A model generated the notes under the pieces. The model did no database searches, had not been told where the DNA came from, and worked only from the letters and a program-made list of their open reading frames with translations. The position numbers and the translations under genes were made by a program. 64,000 bases of DNA from Butyrivibrio sp. INlla14 (GTDB taxonomy: Bacteria > Bacillota > Clostridia > Lachnospirales > Lachnospiraceae): contig NZ_FMVS01000020.1 in NCBI RefSeq assembly GCF_900102515.1, positions 1-64,000 on the forward strand. Reading direction: 5' to 3'. Position 1 is the stretch's first letter. Each line of letters opens with the position of its first letter. Below are positions 25,314-34,835 of the stretch, in pieces.

Positions 25314-26233
25314 TAAAAAGAGTTATTAAAAAGCTTTTTTGTTTAGTAATAGTACTGGTCATCCTTAGCTTTTTGGTATTTGCACTTTTATATATTGCAC
25401 CTGGCGATCCTGCTGAAAAAAGACTTACTTCGCAGGGGGTTGCCATTACAAAAGAAGTGCTTGACTCAGAGCGTGAGAGACTAGGTCTTTTAAAGCCATT
25501 CCTCGTTAGATACGGGGAATGGCTACTGTGCATTGTAAGGGGAGATTTTGGCATCTCTTTTAAAGATGACATGCCTGTAGCTCCAAAGCTTGTGGCAGGA
25601 CTTAGGAACACCAGCATTTTGGCACTTACAAGTCTTTTTGTTTCTCTTATTATTTCTTTTCCGCTGGCAATTATTTCAGCCATTAGAAAAGATGGGATCA
25701 CAGATCATATTGTGAGGCTGTTTTCCTTTGTGGGAAATTCGCTTCCAAACTTCTTGATATCGGTGCTATTGATGTACTTACTGTGCATAAAGCTTAATCT
25801 TTTCCCAGTAATTGCAAGTGGTAATATTCAGGGACTATTTATGCCAGTGGTTTCCTTGGCAATTCCTATGACAGGGAGATTTGTAAGGCAGATACGATCT
25901 GAATTTCTAAATGAGATGAAGGAAGACTACGTTATAGGCATGAAGGGACGAGGAGTAAGTTGCAGGTACATTATCCTGAATTTAGTCCACAACTGCCTTG
26001 GCCATGTTTTTACTATTGTAGCACTTCAGATAGGCTCTCTTATGAGCGGCAGTGTTGTAATTGAGACTATATTCAGATGGCCAGGAATTGGCAAGCTGGT
26101 GATGGATTCTATAACAGCCAGAGATTATCCTGTGATAATGGGATTCGTGATCATAATGGGTACTATCTATGTAGTTATCAACCAGCTTTCTGATATTTTA
26201 TGTCATTATTTGGACCCGAGGACAGAAATTTGA
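25310..26233 (+). CDS. ABC permease, NikB/DppB type
   Basis: A 307-residue inner membrane permease. The N-terminal block ALLYIAPGDPAE and the C-terminal IETIFRWPGIGKLVMDSI motif are typical of DppB/NikB. The conserved cytoplasmic EAA-like loop is present around residue 200-220 (MKEDYVIGMKGRG). The ATG at 25310 overlaps the stop of the binding protein gene by four bases. Confidence 0.88.
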   Translation: MIKRVIKKLFCLVIVLVILSFLVFALLYIAPGDPAEKRLTSQGVAITKEVLDSERERLGLLKPFLVRYGEWLLCIVRGDFGISFKDDMPVAPKLVAGLRNTSILALTSLFVSLIISFPLAIISAIRKDGITDHIVRLFSFVGNSLPNFLISVLLMYLLCIKLNLFPVIASGNIQGLFMPVVSLAIPMTGRFVRQIRSEFLNEMKEDYVIGMKGRGVSCRYIILNLVHNCLGHVFTIVALQIGSLMSGSVVIETIFRWPGIGKLVMDSITARDYPVIMGFVIIMGTIYVVINQLSDILCHYLDPRTEI

Positions 26234-27036
26234 AGAAAAAGAAGATAAAGGCAAAAATAATAGTGGTTTCGGCCATTGCGATAATGCTTATTCTTGTGAC
26301 GGTTTTTGCGGATTTTTTTGCACCGAATGACCCATATACAACAAGTGCTTCATCCATAAGACTTGCTCCTTGCCTGAAATATCCTTTTGGAACAGATAAC
26401 CTGGGAAGATGCGTCTTATCAAGGGTTCTTTATGGAGGAAGAACTACGATTGCAGCGACCTTTGCTCTTGTTTTTATTTCCTTTGCCATTGGCGCGATTG
26501 TTGGTATGCTGTGTGGCTATTACGGAGGAATCTTTGACAAGCTTCTTATGAGAATAGCAGATATTTTGCTGGCTTTTCCGCAGATGGTTGTGGCTATTGT
26601 GGTGGCCGGTATTCTAAATGGGGGTCTTGGTGGAGCAATGATAGCTCTTGGGATAACTATGTGGGTGAGCTTTGCAAGACTTTCAAGAAGTCACACATAT
26701 TCGCTTAAAAACCAGGATTTTATTAAGGCGGCTCTTTTCGCAGGAAAAAGTGATCTATACATAATTGCAGTTCACATTTTCCCAAACATACTTCCGCCGG
26801 TTTTGACAAATGCCCTTACACAGATCGGAACAACTATGATTGGCTTGTCAGGTCTTTCTTTTCTGGGACTTGGTGTTGTTCCTCCTGCTGCAGAGTGGGG
26901 ATCAATGATAAGCGAGGCAAGGGCATATATTCAGATTGCTCCCTGGGCCGTTTTGTATCCTGCACTTGCCACTGTATTTACTATTATAGTATTTAACTAT
27001 CTTGGAGATGTAGTAATGGATTATAGAGAGGCCTGA
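26230..27036 (+). CDS. ABC permease, NikC/DppC type
   Basis: A 268-residue permease with the family marks FAPNDPYTTS, PFGTDNLGRCVLSRVLYGGRT and the C-terminal SFLGLGVVPPAAEWGSMISEAR. The TTG at 26230 overlaps the previous stop and lies seven bases after GAGGA; an upstream ATG at 26200 would overlap NikB by 34 bp and add unlikely residues. It makes the heterodimeric channel with the preceding permease. Confidence 0.85.
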   Translation: MKKKKIKAKIIVVSAIAIMLILVTVFADFFAPNDPYTTSASSIRLAPCLKYPFGTDNLGRCVLSRVLYGGRTTIAATFALVFISFAIGAIVGMLCGYYGGIFDKLLMRIADILLAFPQMVVAIVVAGILNGGLGGAMIALGITMWVSFARLSRSHTYSLKNQDFIKAALFAGKSDLYIIAVHIFPNILPPVLTNALTQIGTTMIGLSGLSFLGLGVVPPAAEWGSMISEARAYIQIAPWAVLYPALATVFTIIVFNYLGDVVMDYREA

Positions 27037-27039
27037 AGT

Positions 27040-27810
27040 ATGGATGAGAAATTACTTGAAATAAAGAACTTAAGTGTTGCATACGATGAGTCTCTGGTAA
27101 TAAAAAATGTGAACCTGGATATTTACAAGGGCGAAGTTTTCTGCCTTGTAGGGGAGTCAGGTTCTGGAAAATCAACACTTATTAAGTCGATATGCCGCAA
27201 CAAATATGCAAAGATAACTGGTGGAGAAATCTTCTTTAGAGAACAATGTATTTCTGATATTAAGGATAAGGAAATGGCCAGTTTTCTAGGCTGTAGAATT
27301 GGTCTTATTCAGCAGAATCCGGAAGGAGCATTTAATCCCCTTAGAAAACTAAGTGATCAGTTTAATGAAACTGTTAAAAGTCATGGTAAAAAGCTGGACA
27401 AGGAAAAGCTTAACAGGATTTTTTCCACCTTGAACCTAAAGGATATGGACAGAATATTGAAAAGCAGGCCCTATGAGCTTAGTGGCGGTATGAATCAGAG
27501 AATAGCTATAGCAGCCTCTTTTATCCTGGAACCAGAACTGTTATTGTGCGATGAAATAACAAGTGCTCTTGATGTAACGACGGCCATTGCTGTGACAGAC
27601 GAACTTCTAAGACTAAAAAATGATATGAACGTAGCAATTGTTCTTGTTACTCATAACCTTGGGATCGCGGCCAATATCGCTGATAGGATTGGAATCATGT
27701 ATAAAGGGGAAATTGTGGAAATAGGCGCTACCAGTAAAGTGCTCGAGAATCCACAGCATGAGTACACAAAGAGACTGTTACAGGATGTTCCCAAATTAAA
27801 GGCGATATAG
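27040..27810 (+). CDS. ABC ATPase, NikD/DppD type
   Basis: A 256-residue ATPase. Walker A is GESGSGKST, the signature is LSGGMNQRIAIAASF (the GGMNQR form is common in DppD/NikD), and Walker B is LLLCDEITSALD. It begins three bases after the permease stop. The usual C-terminal oligopeptide extension with a cysteine cluster of longer DppD proteins is short here, as in NikD. Confidence 0.87.
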   Translation: MDEKLLEIKNLSVAYDESLVIKNVNLDIYKGEVFCLVGESGSGKSTLIKSICRNKYAKITGGEIFFREQCISDIKDKEMASFLGCRIGLIQQNPEGAFNPLRKLSDQFNETVKSHGKKLDKEKLNRIFSTLNLKDMDRILKSRPYELSGGMNQRIAIAASFILEPELLLCDEITSALDVTTAIAVTDELLRLKNDMNVAIVLVTHNLGIAANIADRIGIMYKGEIVEIGATSKVLENPQHEYTKRLLQDVPKLKAI

Positions 27811-27813
27811 ACA

Positions 27814-28554
27814 ATGACTATACTTGAAGGAAAAAATTTAAGTAAAAAATTCATAGATAAAGACAAAGAGATAGCTGCTTTAAGTGACATAAGTTTCACG
27901 CTGGAAGAAGGCGAGATTCTAGGAATTGTTGGAGAGAGTGGATCAGGAAAGAGCACACTTTTAAAGGTTATTTCTGGTCTGGTAGTTCCAGATGAAGGGC
28001 AACTTATTTTTAAAGGAAACGAATATAACGGGCAAAAGGCTAGAGATACAGGTAGATTTTTGCAATATATCTTCCAGAATCCCCTTAGCTCTTTTGACCC
28101 CAGATTATCGATGGAAAAATCTGTTCTTGAAAGTGGCCGTGGCAAGAAAGATTTAGTAAGACTTTATGGCATTTTGGAAGAAGTTGGTTTAAATAAGGAA
28201 TTGCTGCAGCGAAAGCCCTCTGAATTATCTGGGGGACAGTGCCAGCGTATGTCTATTGCCAGAGCGCTTTATTCTGGAGCAGACATACTTCTATGCGATG
28301 AAATTACTAGTGCACTTGATGTGTCAACACAGGCGCAGATAACAAAAATTCTTCATAATCTAAAGGATAATGGGAAACTATCCGCAATTTTTGTATCCCA
28401 CGATATTGCTCTGGTGCGTATGCTATGTGACAGAGTGATTGTCATGAAGGATGGAAAGTGTGTGGAGCAAGGAATTTGTGAGGATCTGATCAGCAACCCT
28501 CATGAAGAATATACAAAAAAATTGGTAGAAAGCGCCGTTAGGCAGAGCATATAG
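27814..28554 (+). CDS. ABC ATPase, NikE/DppF type
   Basis: A 246-residue ATPase with Walker A GESGSGKST, signature LSGGQCQRMSIARAL and Walker B ILLCDEITSALD. It starts three bases after the preceding ATPase, and the two form the ATPase pair of the importer. The C-terminus SNPHEEYTKKLV is characteristic of the group. Confidence 0.87.
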   Translation: MTILEGKNLSKKFIDKDKEIAALSDISFTLEEGEILGIVGESGSGKSTLLKVISGLVVPDEGQLIFKGNEYNGQKARDTGRFLQYIFQNPLSSFDPRLSMEKSVLESGRGKKDLVRLYGILEEVGLNKELLQRKPSELSGGQCQRMSIARALYSGADILLCDEITSALDVSTQAQITKILHNLKDNGKLSAIFVSHDIALVRMLCDRVIVMKDGKCVEQGICEDLISNPHEEYTKKLVESAVRQSI

Positions 28555-28564
28555 AGGATTTAGA

Positions 28565-29350
28565 ATGATAGCAAAGCAGTTAATTGTTAATGATAATTAT
28601 GAATACTGGATAAAGAGAGCTAAAGGCTATTCTGAGGTAAATCAGGAAGAACTTGCCGGAATACAGCGAACTACATGGAAGGATCTTCTTGACAGAGAGA
28701 TAATGGAGCATTTTAAGCTTTCTCCAGCAGATAGAGCAAATATAAGAATTCTGGATATTGGAGCTGGCCCGGGGTTTTTGTCAATCATTCTGGCTGAACT
28801 AGGATATAGCGTTACTGCAGCAGATTTTGCAGAGACTATGCTTGCAGAAGCCCACAAGAACGCGGGAGATCTAGCTGAAAAAATAGTATTCAGAAAAGAA
28901 AATGCTATGGATCTGAAGTTTGAAGACGAGGCCTTTGACGTTATTATAAATAGAAATCTTACATGGAACCTTCCTGATCCCGAGAAGGCTTATGAAGGCT
29001 GGCTCAGGGTTTTAAAGAAAGGTGGCCTTTTATTTATTTTTGATGCCTGTTGGTATGGATACCTTCGTGATGAGGTTAAGAGAAAAGAGTACTTAAAAGA
29101 TCGTGAAATGGTCAAGGAAAAAGGCTTTGAAGATTACGATATTGGAGAGAACTTCGATAAGATGGAGGCTATAGCTGATACTCTTCCATTAACTGGAATC
29201 CTGCGACCTGACTGGGATAGAGATGTCTTTATGCGCAAGGGAGTCCAGGCAGTAGAGTGCGTAGAAAATATCGGAGAGAAAGTCTATTCAGAAAAAGAAA
29301 AAGTAAATTATGCATCTACTCCGATGTTTATGATCAAGGTGGTTAAATAA
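28565..29350 (+). CDS. Class I SAM-dependent methyltransferase A of the importer operon
   Basis: A 261-residue Rossmann-fold methyltransferase. Motif I is DIGAGPGF (residues about 64-71), the acidic residue of motif II is in TAADF, and the motif IV region reads NRNLTWNLPDP (129-139), followed by LRVLKKGGLL. It lacks a signal peptide and acts in the cytosol. It begins ten bases after the NikE-like gene and overlaps the second methyltransferase by one base. A shared TRNLTW/NRNLTW block shows that the two are paralogues. The substrate is unknown; the setting suggests modification or processing of what the importer brings in. Confidence 0.8.
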   Translation: MIAKQLIVNDNYEYWIKRAKGYSEVNQEELAGIQRTTWKDLLDREIMEHFKLSPADRANIRILDIGAGPGFLSIILAELGYSVTAADFAETMLAEAHKNAGDLAEKIVFRKENAMDLKFEDEAFDVIINRNLTWNLPDPEKAYEGWLRVLKKGGLLFIFDACWYGYLRDEVKRKEYLKDREMVKEKGFEDYDIGENFDKMEAIADTLPLTGILRPDWDRDVFMRKGVQAVECVENIGEKVYSEKEKVNYASTPMFMIKVVK

Positions 29351-30129
29351 TGAGCGAACTTAAATATATTCCTTTCGAGGAAGAATCTACAGAAATAAAA
29401 AACAGGGTAGAAGACTACTGGACTGTGAGAGCAGACAGCTTTTTTGCCCAGAAGCAGCATGAGCTGGAAAGTGAAAAGGCCCAGAAGTGGTTAGAGGCAA
29501 TCCTTACTAATATTACAGATAGCTTTGGCAATAAGCCGGCTTCTGATATCAAGATACTTGATGTTGGCTGTGGAGCGGGCTTTTTTACAGTCCTTCTTGG
29601 AAAAGAAGGCTTTGATGTTACAGGAATTGATCTTACAAAAGAAATGGTATCCAAGGCCAATAAAATGATTGAACTTAATGGCCCTTTTGAAGGTAATGTA
29701 AAGGCGATTGATATGGATGCCGAGAATCTTAAATTTGCTGATGAAAGCTTTGATGTGATCGTTACTAGGAACCTTACATGGACACTTCCGCACCCTGTTG
29801 ATGCATATATGGAATGGTCAAGAGTTCTTAAAAAAGGCGGATTATTGCTTAATTTCGATGCAGAATACGCAAAGGGTGAGCACAATCTTGATAATCAAAA
29901 CAACCTTGCCCACAAGGACATTAGTAAAGTGCTTAAGGATGAGTGTCATGAGATTTATCACATGCTTACTATCAGTACACTTGACAGGCCAGAGTGGGAT
30001 ATTGAGGTTTTGAGAAAATCAGGTTTCAAGAGTGTGGTAACAAACACTGATTTTTATAAGACAATCTATGATAAGAAAGATGAATTCTATATTCCTGATA
30101 AGATGTTCATGATATCTGCACAGAAATAA
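29350..30129 (+). CDS. Class I SAM-dependent methyltransferase B of the importer operon
   Basis: A 259-residue paralogue of the preceding enzyme. Motif I is DVGCGAGF (about 71-78), motif II acid is in TGIDL, and motif IV is TRNLTWTLPHP (139-149). The C-terminus DKMFMISAQK mirrors the PMFMIKVVK end of the first protein. The A base of its ATG is the last base of the preceding stop. Two different but related enzymes in tandem point to a two-step methylation or a heterodimer, which is inference. Confidence 0.8.
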   Translation: MSELKYIPFEEESTEIKNRVEDYWTVRADSFFAQKQHELESEKAQKWLEAILTNITDSFGNKPASDIKILDVGCGAGFFTVLLGKEGFDVTGIDLTKEMVSKANKMIELNGPFEGNVKAIDMDAENLKFADESFDVIVTRNLTWTLPHPVDAYMEWSRVLKKGGLLLNFDAEYAKGEHNLDNQNNLAHKDISKVLKDECHEIYHMLTISTLDRPEWDIEVLRKSGFKSVVTNTDFYKTIYDKKDEFYIPDKMFMISAQK

Positions 30130-30154
30130 TATAAATCACAAAGGGGAACGAGAC

Positions 30155-30853
30155 ATGAGACTGATATTTGTAAGGCACGGAGATCCCGATTACCAGCATG
30201 ACTGTTTGACTGAGACTGGCAGACAGCAAGCTGCAAGCACGGCTTTAAGGCTTCACGATGAAAAAATAAAGGCTATATATTCATCGCCTATGGGAAGGGC
30301 AAGAGAGACCGCAAGTTTTACGGCCAAAGACCACGGGCTTGATGTTCAGAATCTTGATTTTATGCATGAAATCTGGTGGGGAGATAAGGATCCTGACATT
30401 GAGGATAGCAGGAAAATCCCATTTGAAGGACATCCCTGGTCTATTGCTTACAAGGCGCTGACAAGTGAGCCTTCTTATGCTGGTGAAAAGTCCTGGGAGG
30501 AACACCCATATTTTAAAAACAATATCTGTATGGATTACTTTGACAGGATAAATACTGGAATTGATAACCTTTTACTTCAATATGGACTTAAAAGAGAAGG
30601 GGATTTCTACAGATGTGTTCAGGAGAATAGCGACACTATAGCTCTTTTTGCTCATGGAGGCTCTGGAGCCATTCTGTTTTCGCATTTGCTGGCTATTTCT
30701 TTTCCTATAGTCCTGACAACACTACCATTTGGGGTTTGTTCAGTATCGATATTTGCTTTTGACGCCATGGAAGGAGAAATGGCAATTCCCAGACTAGAGC
30801 TTTTTAACGACATGAATCACCACAGTGGACATAAATTAAATTTCGAAATGTAG
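30155..30853 (+). CDS. Histidine phosphatase family protein
   Basis: A 232-residue protein of the phosphoglycerate-mutase-like phosphatase family. The RHG catalytic motif is at the N-terminus (FVRHGDPDY, His8), and the second histidine lies in FAHGGSGA near residue 166-170. SSPMGRARETA carries the conserved phosphate-pocket arginine. It follows the second methyltransferase by 25 bp with an AAAGGGG site and ends before a strong terminator, so it closes the operon. A small-molecule phosphatase acting with the methyltransferases, or a broad metabolite phosphatase, are both possible. Confidence 0.78.
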   Translation: MRLIFVRHGDPDYQHDCLTETGRQQAASTALRLHDEKIKAIYSSPMGRARETASFTAKDHGLDVQNLDFMHEIWWGDKDPDIEDSRKIPFEGHPWSIAYKALTSEPSYAGEKSWEEHPYFKNNICMDYFDRINTGIDNLLLQYGLKREGDFYRCVQENSDTIALFAHGGSGAILFSHLLAISFPIVLTTLPFGVCSVSIFAFDAMEGEMAIPRLELFNDMNHHSGHKLNFEM

Positions 30854-30882
30854 CTAGATTAAAAAATAGAGCGCAAATATAG

Positions 30883-30938
30883 AAAATAAGCATATAATTG
30901 GGTTATGGGTAATAATCCGGTTATATGCTTATTTTTTG
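30883..30938 (+). terminator. Terminator of the importer operon
   Basis: A 15-bp perfect stem (30883-30897 with 30921-30935) with a partly paired inner loop, followed by a T run. It separates the operon from the glycosidase gene. Confidence 0.8.
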
Positions 30939-30973
30939 CAAAGAGTACATTGATTTTACAGGGGTGACGAGGT

Positions 30974-33451
30974 ATGAAAAAAGAATGTATTGATGAAAAA
31001 TGGACCTTCCGCAGAGGTTTTGTAGACTCTCTTGGAAGTCTAAAAGAAGATCCGGGGATAATTGTTGATCTTCCACACGATGGTATGATTGGAACACAGG
31101 TAAGACCTGATGCTCCAGCAAGGTCAGATAGCGGGTATTTTGTAGGAAATCTTACAAATTACACTAAATACGTGATGATTCCAAGGGAATGGGAGAATGA
31201 ATGCGTTGGCTTATATTTCGATGGTGCTATGATGAATGTCACTGTTGAAATAAATGGCTGCAAGGTAGGAAGTCAGCACTATGGCTATGCGCCCTTTTAT
31301 GTGGATCTGACAGACTATGTGACTTTTGGAAAAGAGAACAGGATAACTATAAACTGTAATACCAGCATGTATGTAAATTCCCGCTGGTATACAGGCTCAG
31401 GCCTATATAGAGGAGTGAAGCTGTGCCATAGTCCCAGAGTACAACTAGTGCCAGATGGACTATTTGTCCGCACCAGAGAAGTTGCTGATGGCTATGCTTT
31501 TATTGAGGCGGAGGCTGAAATTGCAAATCGCACTTTGGATAATAGACTGGTTGAGGTTTCTCTTTTTATCTATAAAGAAAATTCGGATGAAAAAGAGTAT
31601 GCGACAAAGCGTGTTATACAGATAAATTCAGGGAAAAGCCAAGTGGCTAGAATGGCCATAAACTTAAAGAACCCGGTGCTGTGGGACGCTGAAAATCCAA
31701 ATCTATACAGGATAAAGGTTATAGTAAAGAGCCTTGGCGTGTACAGGACGCATTTTATCCCGGAAGAGACTAAAGAAGCAGATGAAGATGAGACTCTTTT
31801 TGGAATCAGGACCATTACTGCAGATTCCATTCGAGGCCTTAGGATAAACGGAAAGACTGTAAAGCTTAAAGGAGGCTGCCTTCACCATGACAATGGCCTT
31901 CTGGGAGCAGTATCTCTTTATGCTGCAGAGGAGAGAAAGGTTAGAAAGCTCAAGGAAGAGGGCTTTAATGCTATCAGAACAGCTCACAATCCGCCATCTG
32001 CTGCACTTATAGAAGCCTGTGACAGACTTGGAATGTATATCTTTGATGAAGCCTTTGATGCCTGGGGCATAGCTAAGCGAAGCGGCGATTACAGCCAGTT
32101 TTTTGCAAACGACCATCACAAGGACCTTACAGCTTTTGTAAAAAGAGATAGAAATCATCCCTCAGTTATTATGTGGTCTACAGGTAATGAAATTCCTGAA
32201 AGAGGCGGCCTTAATAATGGCTATTCTCTTGCAACAGAGCTTGCTGAAACAATTAGAAGGCTTGATGGAACAAGGCCTGTCAGCAATGGTATCTGTTCTC
32301 TTTGGAGCGGCCTTGATGATGAACTTGTTGGATCAAAGAGCCAGCTTCAGAATACTTCAGAAGGACTATTTGACACCAGCTTGGAGACTATAACAGAGCC
32401 CTTTACTAATGGACTTGATATAGTGGGATATAACTACATGGAGGAACTGTATGAGCGAGATCATGAGATGTTTCCTGAGAGAGTGATCCTGGGCTCAGAA
32501 AACTTCCCCAAGGAAATAGGCTTTAGATGGCCTATGGTAGAAAGACTTCCTTATGTAATTGGCGATTTTACCTGGACTGCCTGGGATTATCTTGGAGAAG
32601 CCGGAATTGGAAAGGCTGTCTATGTAGATCAGGATGATCCTATAGTAAAGACCAATGGATGGGCTCTAATGCCACCTTCTGGATCACCGTATCCATGGAG
32701 ATGCGCTAATGATGCAGATTTTGACATTACAGGTCACATGATGCCGCAAGGAGCCTACAGAAGCGTGGTGTGGGGCGATAAAAAAACACATGTTTTTTCA
32801 TATCATCCAGAGACTTTCGGCAAGACAGAAGTGATGACTATGTGGGGATTTCCAGCAGTTTGTGATAGTTGGAACTATGAAGGCTGGGAGAAGAAAAATA
32901 TAAGACTGATTGTTTTTTCAAATGCGGAAGAGGTTGAGCTTTTAGTTAATGGTAAGTCTCTAGGAAAAAGAAAAGTGTCTATGGAAAGGCCTATGCCTTA
33001 CTCTGTAATTTTTGATACTGTTTATGAGAAGGGTGAAGTTGTTGCTATCAGCTACGCAGATGGGAAAGAAGTAAGTAGAGACAGCTTAAAGACAACAGGT
33101 AAGCCTTGCGGAATTCGCCTTTTACCTGAGAATAAATGCCTTAGAGCTAATGGACATGACCTTGCATATGTAGGCGTTGAGGTGATTGATAAGGATGGTA
33201 ATGTTGTTCCCGATGCGGAGATAGATCTTAGTGCAGAAGTGACAGGATGTGCATCTCTGGCAGGATTTGGTTCAGCCAATCCAAGGACTGAAGACAATTA
33301 TACAGATGGCGAGACTGAAAGCTTTAGAGGCAGAGCCATGGCCATTATTCGCGCCGGGATCGAAACCGGAAATGCTACTCTTATAATTTCTGCAAAAGAA
33401 AAAGATGGCAGAGAAATATGTAGTGAGCAAATGCCTTTGGACGTCGTTTGA
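30974..33451 (+). CDS. Glycoside hydrolase family 2 protein (beta-galactosidase/glucuronidase type)
   Basis: An 825-residue cytosolic enzyme without signal peptide. The jelly-roll sugar-binding domain covers about 1-180 (with SRWYTGSGLYRGV), the beta-sandwich about 185-285, and the TIM barrel about 290-590. The acid/base is Glu406 in STGNE and the predicted nucleophile is Glu509 in LGSENFP. GGCLHHDNGLLG and AIRTAHNPP are classic GH2 barrel blocks. A C-terminal beta-sandwich domain (DUF4982/5-type) follows. The start uses ACGAGG. Specificity within GH2 is not clear; no transporter for its substrate is adjacent. Confidence 0.88.
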   Translation: MKKECIDEKWTFRRGFVDSLGSLKEDPGIIVDLPHDGMIGTQVRPDAPARSDSGYFVGNLTNYTKYVMIPREWENECVGLYFDGAMMNVTVEINGCKVGSQHYGYAPFYVDLTDYVTFGKENRITINCNTSMYVNSRWYTGSGLYRGVKLCHSPRVQLVPDGLFVRTREVADGYAFIEAEAEIANRTLDNRLVEVSLFIYKENSDEKEYATKRVIQINSGKSQVARMAINLKNPVLWDAENPNLYRIKVIVKSLGVYRTHFIPEETKEADEDETLFGIRTITADSIRGLRINGKTVKLKGGCLHHDNGLLGAVSLYAAEERKVRKLKEEGFNAIRTAHNPPSAALIEACDRLGMYIFDEAFDAWGIAKRSGDYSQFFANDHHKDLTAFVKRDRNHPSVIMWSTGNEIPERGGLNNGYSLATELAETIRRLDGTRPVSNGICSLWSGLDDELVGSKSQLQNTSEGLFDTSLETITEPFTNGLDIVGYNYMEELYERDHEMFPERVILGSENFPKEIGFRWPMVERLPYVIGDFTWTAWDYLGEAGIGKAVYVDQDDPIVKTNGWALMPPSGSPYPWRCANDADFDITGHMMPQGAYRSVVWGDKKTHVFSYHPETFGKTEVMTMWGFPAVCDSWNYEGWEKKNIRLIVFSNAEEVELLVNGKSLGKRKVSMERPMPYSVIFDTVYEKGEVVAISYADGKEVSRDSLKTTGKPCGIRLLPENKCLRANGHDLAYVGVEVIDKDGNVVPDAEIDLSAEVTGCASLAGFGSANPRTEDNYTDGETESFRGRAMAIIRAGIETGNATLIISAKEKDGREICSEQMPLDVV

Positions 33452-33478
33452 GATAGTATATAGCTCTTTGCCTGTTAC

Positions 33479-33507
33479 TTGACTCATTTCGAAAAAGGGA
33501 GCATACT
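33479..33507 (+). promoter_or_regulatory. Promoter of the antiporter gene
   Basis: TTGACT (33479-33484) and CATACT (33502-33507) are 17 bp apart, about 38 bp before the ATG. Confidence 0.5.
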
Positions 33508-33544
33508 TTTTTCTTAGCGTTAATTAATAGAAAGAAGGTAGAAA

Positions 33545-34729
33545 ATGGATACAATTCAGATACTAAGGGATCTTGTGATCATAATAGTTGCAGCTAAGTT
33601 CTTTGGACTTATTGCCAGAAAGCTTCATGCTCCTCAGGTTGCAGGTGAGATAGTGGCAGGACTTTTGATAGGACCAACTCTTTTTAACCTGGTTCAGGCG
33701 GGAGATTTCCTCTCCGGAATGGCTGAAATTGGAGTTATTCTTTTAATGTTCAGTGCAGGTTTGGAGACAGATATAGACAAGCTCAAAAAGTCCGGCGTTA
33801 AGGCAACTATACTGGCATGCACAGGTGTAGGAGTACCCCTTGCACTTGGAACTATACTGTACATGGCGTTTTATGGCTTTGCTGCTCCTGGATCAGTAGA
33901 GTTTACAAAAGCTCTTTTTATAGGAACAATCCTGACAGCTACATCTGTTAGCATAACGGTTCAGGTTTTAAAGGAACTTGGGAAAATCTCAACTGAGGTT
34001 GGAACAACCATCATGAGTGCCGCTATTATCGATGATGTAATAGGAATCGTGGTTCTTACAGCGGTTCTGGGACTCAAGGATCCAAATGCCAATCTGGCTG
34101 CAGTTTGTTTAAAAACAGTAGCGTTTTTTGCCTTGGCAATCGTGGTTGGAATTATTATCTTTAAGGTCATGAAGAAAATGGAGCAGAGATGGCCCCATAC
34201 CAGGAGAATTCCTATAATGGGTATGGCACTTGCCTTTGCTATGGCCTATGTTGCTGATAAGTACTTTGGAGTAGCAGATATAACAGGTGCCTATGTGGCA
34301 GGTATTATCTTAAGTTCTCTTGATGACTCAGAATACATTGACAGAAAGATGGACATTAACTCCTATATGATCTTTGGACCTATTTTCTTTGCAAGTGTAG
34401 GACTTCAGACCAATCTTAGAACTGTAGATATGACAATCCTTGCATTCTCAGTGGCCTTTGTAATAGTAGGTCTTCTGGGCAAGGTGATAGGCTGCGGATT
34501 AATAGCAAAGTGCCTTAAATACAACACTTCGGATGCTTTAAAGATTGGTGTAGGCATGATGACCAGAGGAGAAGTAGCACTTATTGTTGCTCAGCGTGGT
34601 CTTAAGGCTGAGATTATAGATAGCAGATACTTTACTGCAGTAATTCTGCTGATAGTTTTAAGCTCTATTTTGACCCCAATCATATTGAAGGCTATTTATG
34701 CTTCTGATGAGGCTAAGGGCAGAAATTAA
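33545..34729 (+). CDS. Cation:proton antiporter, CPA2 family
   Basis: A 394-residue polytopic protein of the Na+/H+ exchanger (KefB/NapA-like) family with 12-13 predicted helices. The blocks GEIVAGLLIGPTLFN, LMFSAGLETD and the ion-binding-like AAIIDDVIGIVV (about residues 158-170, Asp-Asp pair) are characteristic of CPA2. No cytosolic TrkA-N domain is attached, so it is the membrane core only. The ATG follows GAAGGTAG. It is a single-gene transcript between a promoter and a terminator. Confidence 0.88.
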   Translation: MDTIQILRDLVIIIVAAKFFGLIARKLHAPQVAGEIVAGLLIGPTLFNLVQAGDFLSGMAEIGVILLMFSAGLETDIDKLKKSGVKATILACTGVGVPLALGTILYMAFYGFAAPGSVEFTKALFIGTILTATSVSITVQVLKELGKISTEVGTTIMSAAIIDDVIGIVVLTAVLGLKDPNANLAAVCLKTVAFFALAIVVGIIIFKVMKKMEQRWPHTRRIPIMGMALAFAMAYVADKYFGVADITGAYVAGIILSSLDDSEYIDRKMDINSYMIFGPIFFASVGLQTNLRTVDMTILAFSVAFVIVGLLGKVIGCGLIAKCLKYNTSDALKIGVGMMTRGEVALIVAQRGLKAEIIDSRYFTAVILLIVLSSILTPIILKAIYASDEAKGRN

Positions 34730-34752
34730 GAGAAAAATTCTAAAAAAATTTT

Positions 34753-34794
34753 CGGCTTCCGCCGCCATATAAATGGCAGCGAAAGCCGTTTTTT
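34753..34794 (+). terminator. Antiporter terminator
   Basis: CGGCTT and CGCcGCCAT pair with ATGGCaGCG and AAGCCG around an ATAA loop, followed by TTTTTT. It is a clear intrinsic terminator. Confidence 0.85.
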
Positions 34795-34799
34795 ACAAC

Positions 34800-34829
34800 T
34801 TGAAATAGGCGATGATAAAACGATATAAT
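34800..34829 (+). promoter_or_regulatory. Promoter of the diguanylate cyclase operon
   Basis: TTGAAA (34800-34805) and TATAAT (34824-34829) are 18 bp apart. Transcription should begin near 34836, which coincides with the likely start codon. Confidence 0.55.
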
Positions 34830-34835
34830 GATAAT

